From Nemertoderma westbladi (taxonomy: Eukaryota > Xenacoelomorpha > Nemertodermatida > Nemertodermatidae), in NCBI GenBank assembly GCA_032718475.1, contig JAUCBJ010007680.1, positions 1 to 64,000 of the forward strand: a DNA stretch of 64,000 nucleotides, written 5' to 3'. The translations under genes and the position numbers were made by a program. Position 1 is the stretch's first letter. Every line of letters begins with the position of its first letter. Shown in pieces: positions 63,884 to 64,000 of this stretch. Under the pieces are notes generated by a model. That model did not search any database. It was not told the origin of the DNA and was given only the letters and a program-made list of their open reading frames with translations.

Positions 63884-64000
63884 TCAATCTGATACTGTTT
63901 TTATATGTTCCTTATTGTAATCTGCTACCTCTTCACTTGCTTTTGTAACTTTTATTTTCGTTGTAGGTATAGAATCATTGTTGGGAATGGAAGATGTTTG
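63884..64000 (-). CDS. C-terminal fragment of an ORF running off the window
   Basis: 38 codons open from the window edge to a TGA (63884-63886 on the complement), with balanced hydrophilic composition (VTKASEEVADYNKEHIKTVSD). It reads toward the polymerase on the same strand, so it may be one more Polinton gene or a host gene. Too short to identify. Confidence 0.35.
   Translation of the reverse strand, partial: QTSSIPNNDSIPTTKIKVTKASEEVADYNKEHIKTVSD

Larger units (their letters stand above)
46739..64000. mobile_element. Maverick/Polinton self-synthesising DNA transposon (ends not found)
   Basis: Carries the diagnostic set: protein-primed family B DNA polymerase, retroviral-type integrase, FtsK/HerA-type packaging ATPase, adenain-like protease, major capsid protein and further structural genes, within about 17 kb. 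One block is on + (46739-57422) and polymerase on - (63333-59317), meeting near 57.4-59.3 kb, a usual Polinton layout. Terminal inverted repeats and the 6-bp target duplication were not located, and the right end may lie beyond the window. Confidence 0.9.

Overview
This is a eukaryotic, AT-rich, repeat-dense window, most likely from a marine invertebrate. The mix of a DEG/ENaC channel, a membrane fibrinogen-domain protein, TTC38, a SAMHD1-like dNTPase and very diverse transposons (Penelope-like, CR1/L2-like, BEL/Pao, Maverick/Polinton, piggyBac-like and mariner-like MITEs) fits an echinoderm or hemichordate best. That placement is an inference; no marker here fixes the species. All four host-type genes read as single long open frames without introns.

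Layout. 0.7-2.8 kb: DEG/ENaC channel gene (-) split by a one-base frameshift. 5.8-7.3 kb: an inverted pair of 17-bp minisatellite arrays, then a type II membrane fibrinogen-related gene (+). 7.3-8.5 kb: 5'-truncated Penelope-like element bounded by inverted copies of its own end. 9.3-10.7 kb: TTC38 homologue (-). 10.8-13.1 kb: a 2.3 kb terminal-inverted-repeat element with a perfect 7-bp target duplication, carrying a second TTAA-flanked element inside it. 14.2-18.7 kb: decayed CR1/L2-like LINE. 19.2-31.2 kb: 12 kb BEL/Pao LTR element on the minus strand, with intact gag-protease, reverse transcriptase and integrase removed, and two accessory ORFs before its 3' LTR. 32.6-34.0 kb: SAMHD1-like gene (-). 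34.2-41.25 kb: a minisatellite of about 229 copies of a 31-bp unit, starting about 150 bp upstream of the SAMHD1-like ATG. 41.7-45.8 kb: small mobile elements, tRNA-derived sequences, and two hairpin-rich segments.

46.7 kb to the right edge: a Maverick/Polinton. Its + strand block holds two small ORFs, a RING protein, packaging ATPase, a small hydrophobic-tail protein, integrase, two paralogous structural-type proteins, a basic protein, major capsid protein and adenain-type protease. A full 1338-aa protein-primed DNA polymerase B faces them on the - strand. Together these are the genes for copying, integrating and packaging a viral-type genome. This copy looks inactivated: the integrase has Asn where the second catalytic Asp is expected, one gene has an early stop, the capsid gene has no ATG, one gene is frameshifted, and a MITE (itself containing a MITE) sits in the RING gene. 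The polymerase is intact. The element's ends were not found.

The most unusual items are the BEL/Pao element that keeps gag-protease plus a novel zinc-cluster accessory protein but has lost its polymerase, the 31-bp minisatellite with a 40-unit higher-order duplication next to SAMHD1, and the interleaved inverted repeats with tRNA-like sequences at 41.8-42.3 kb.
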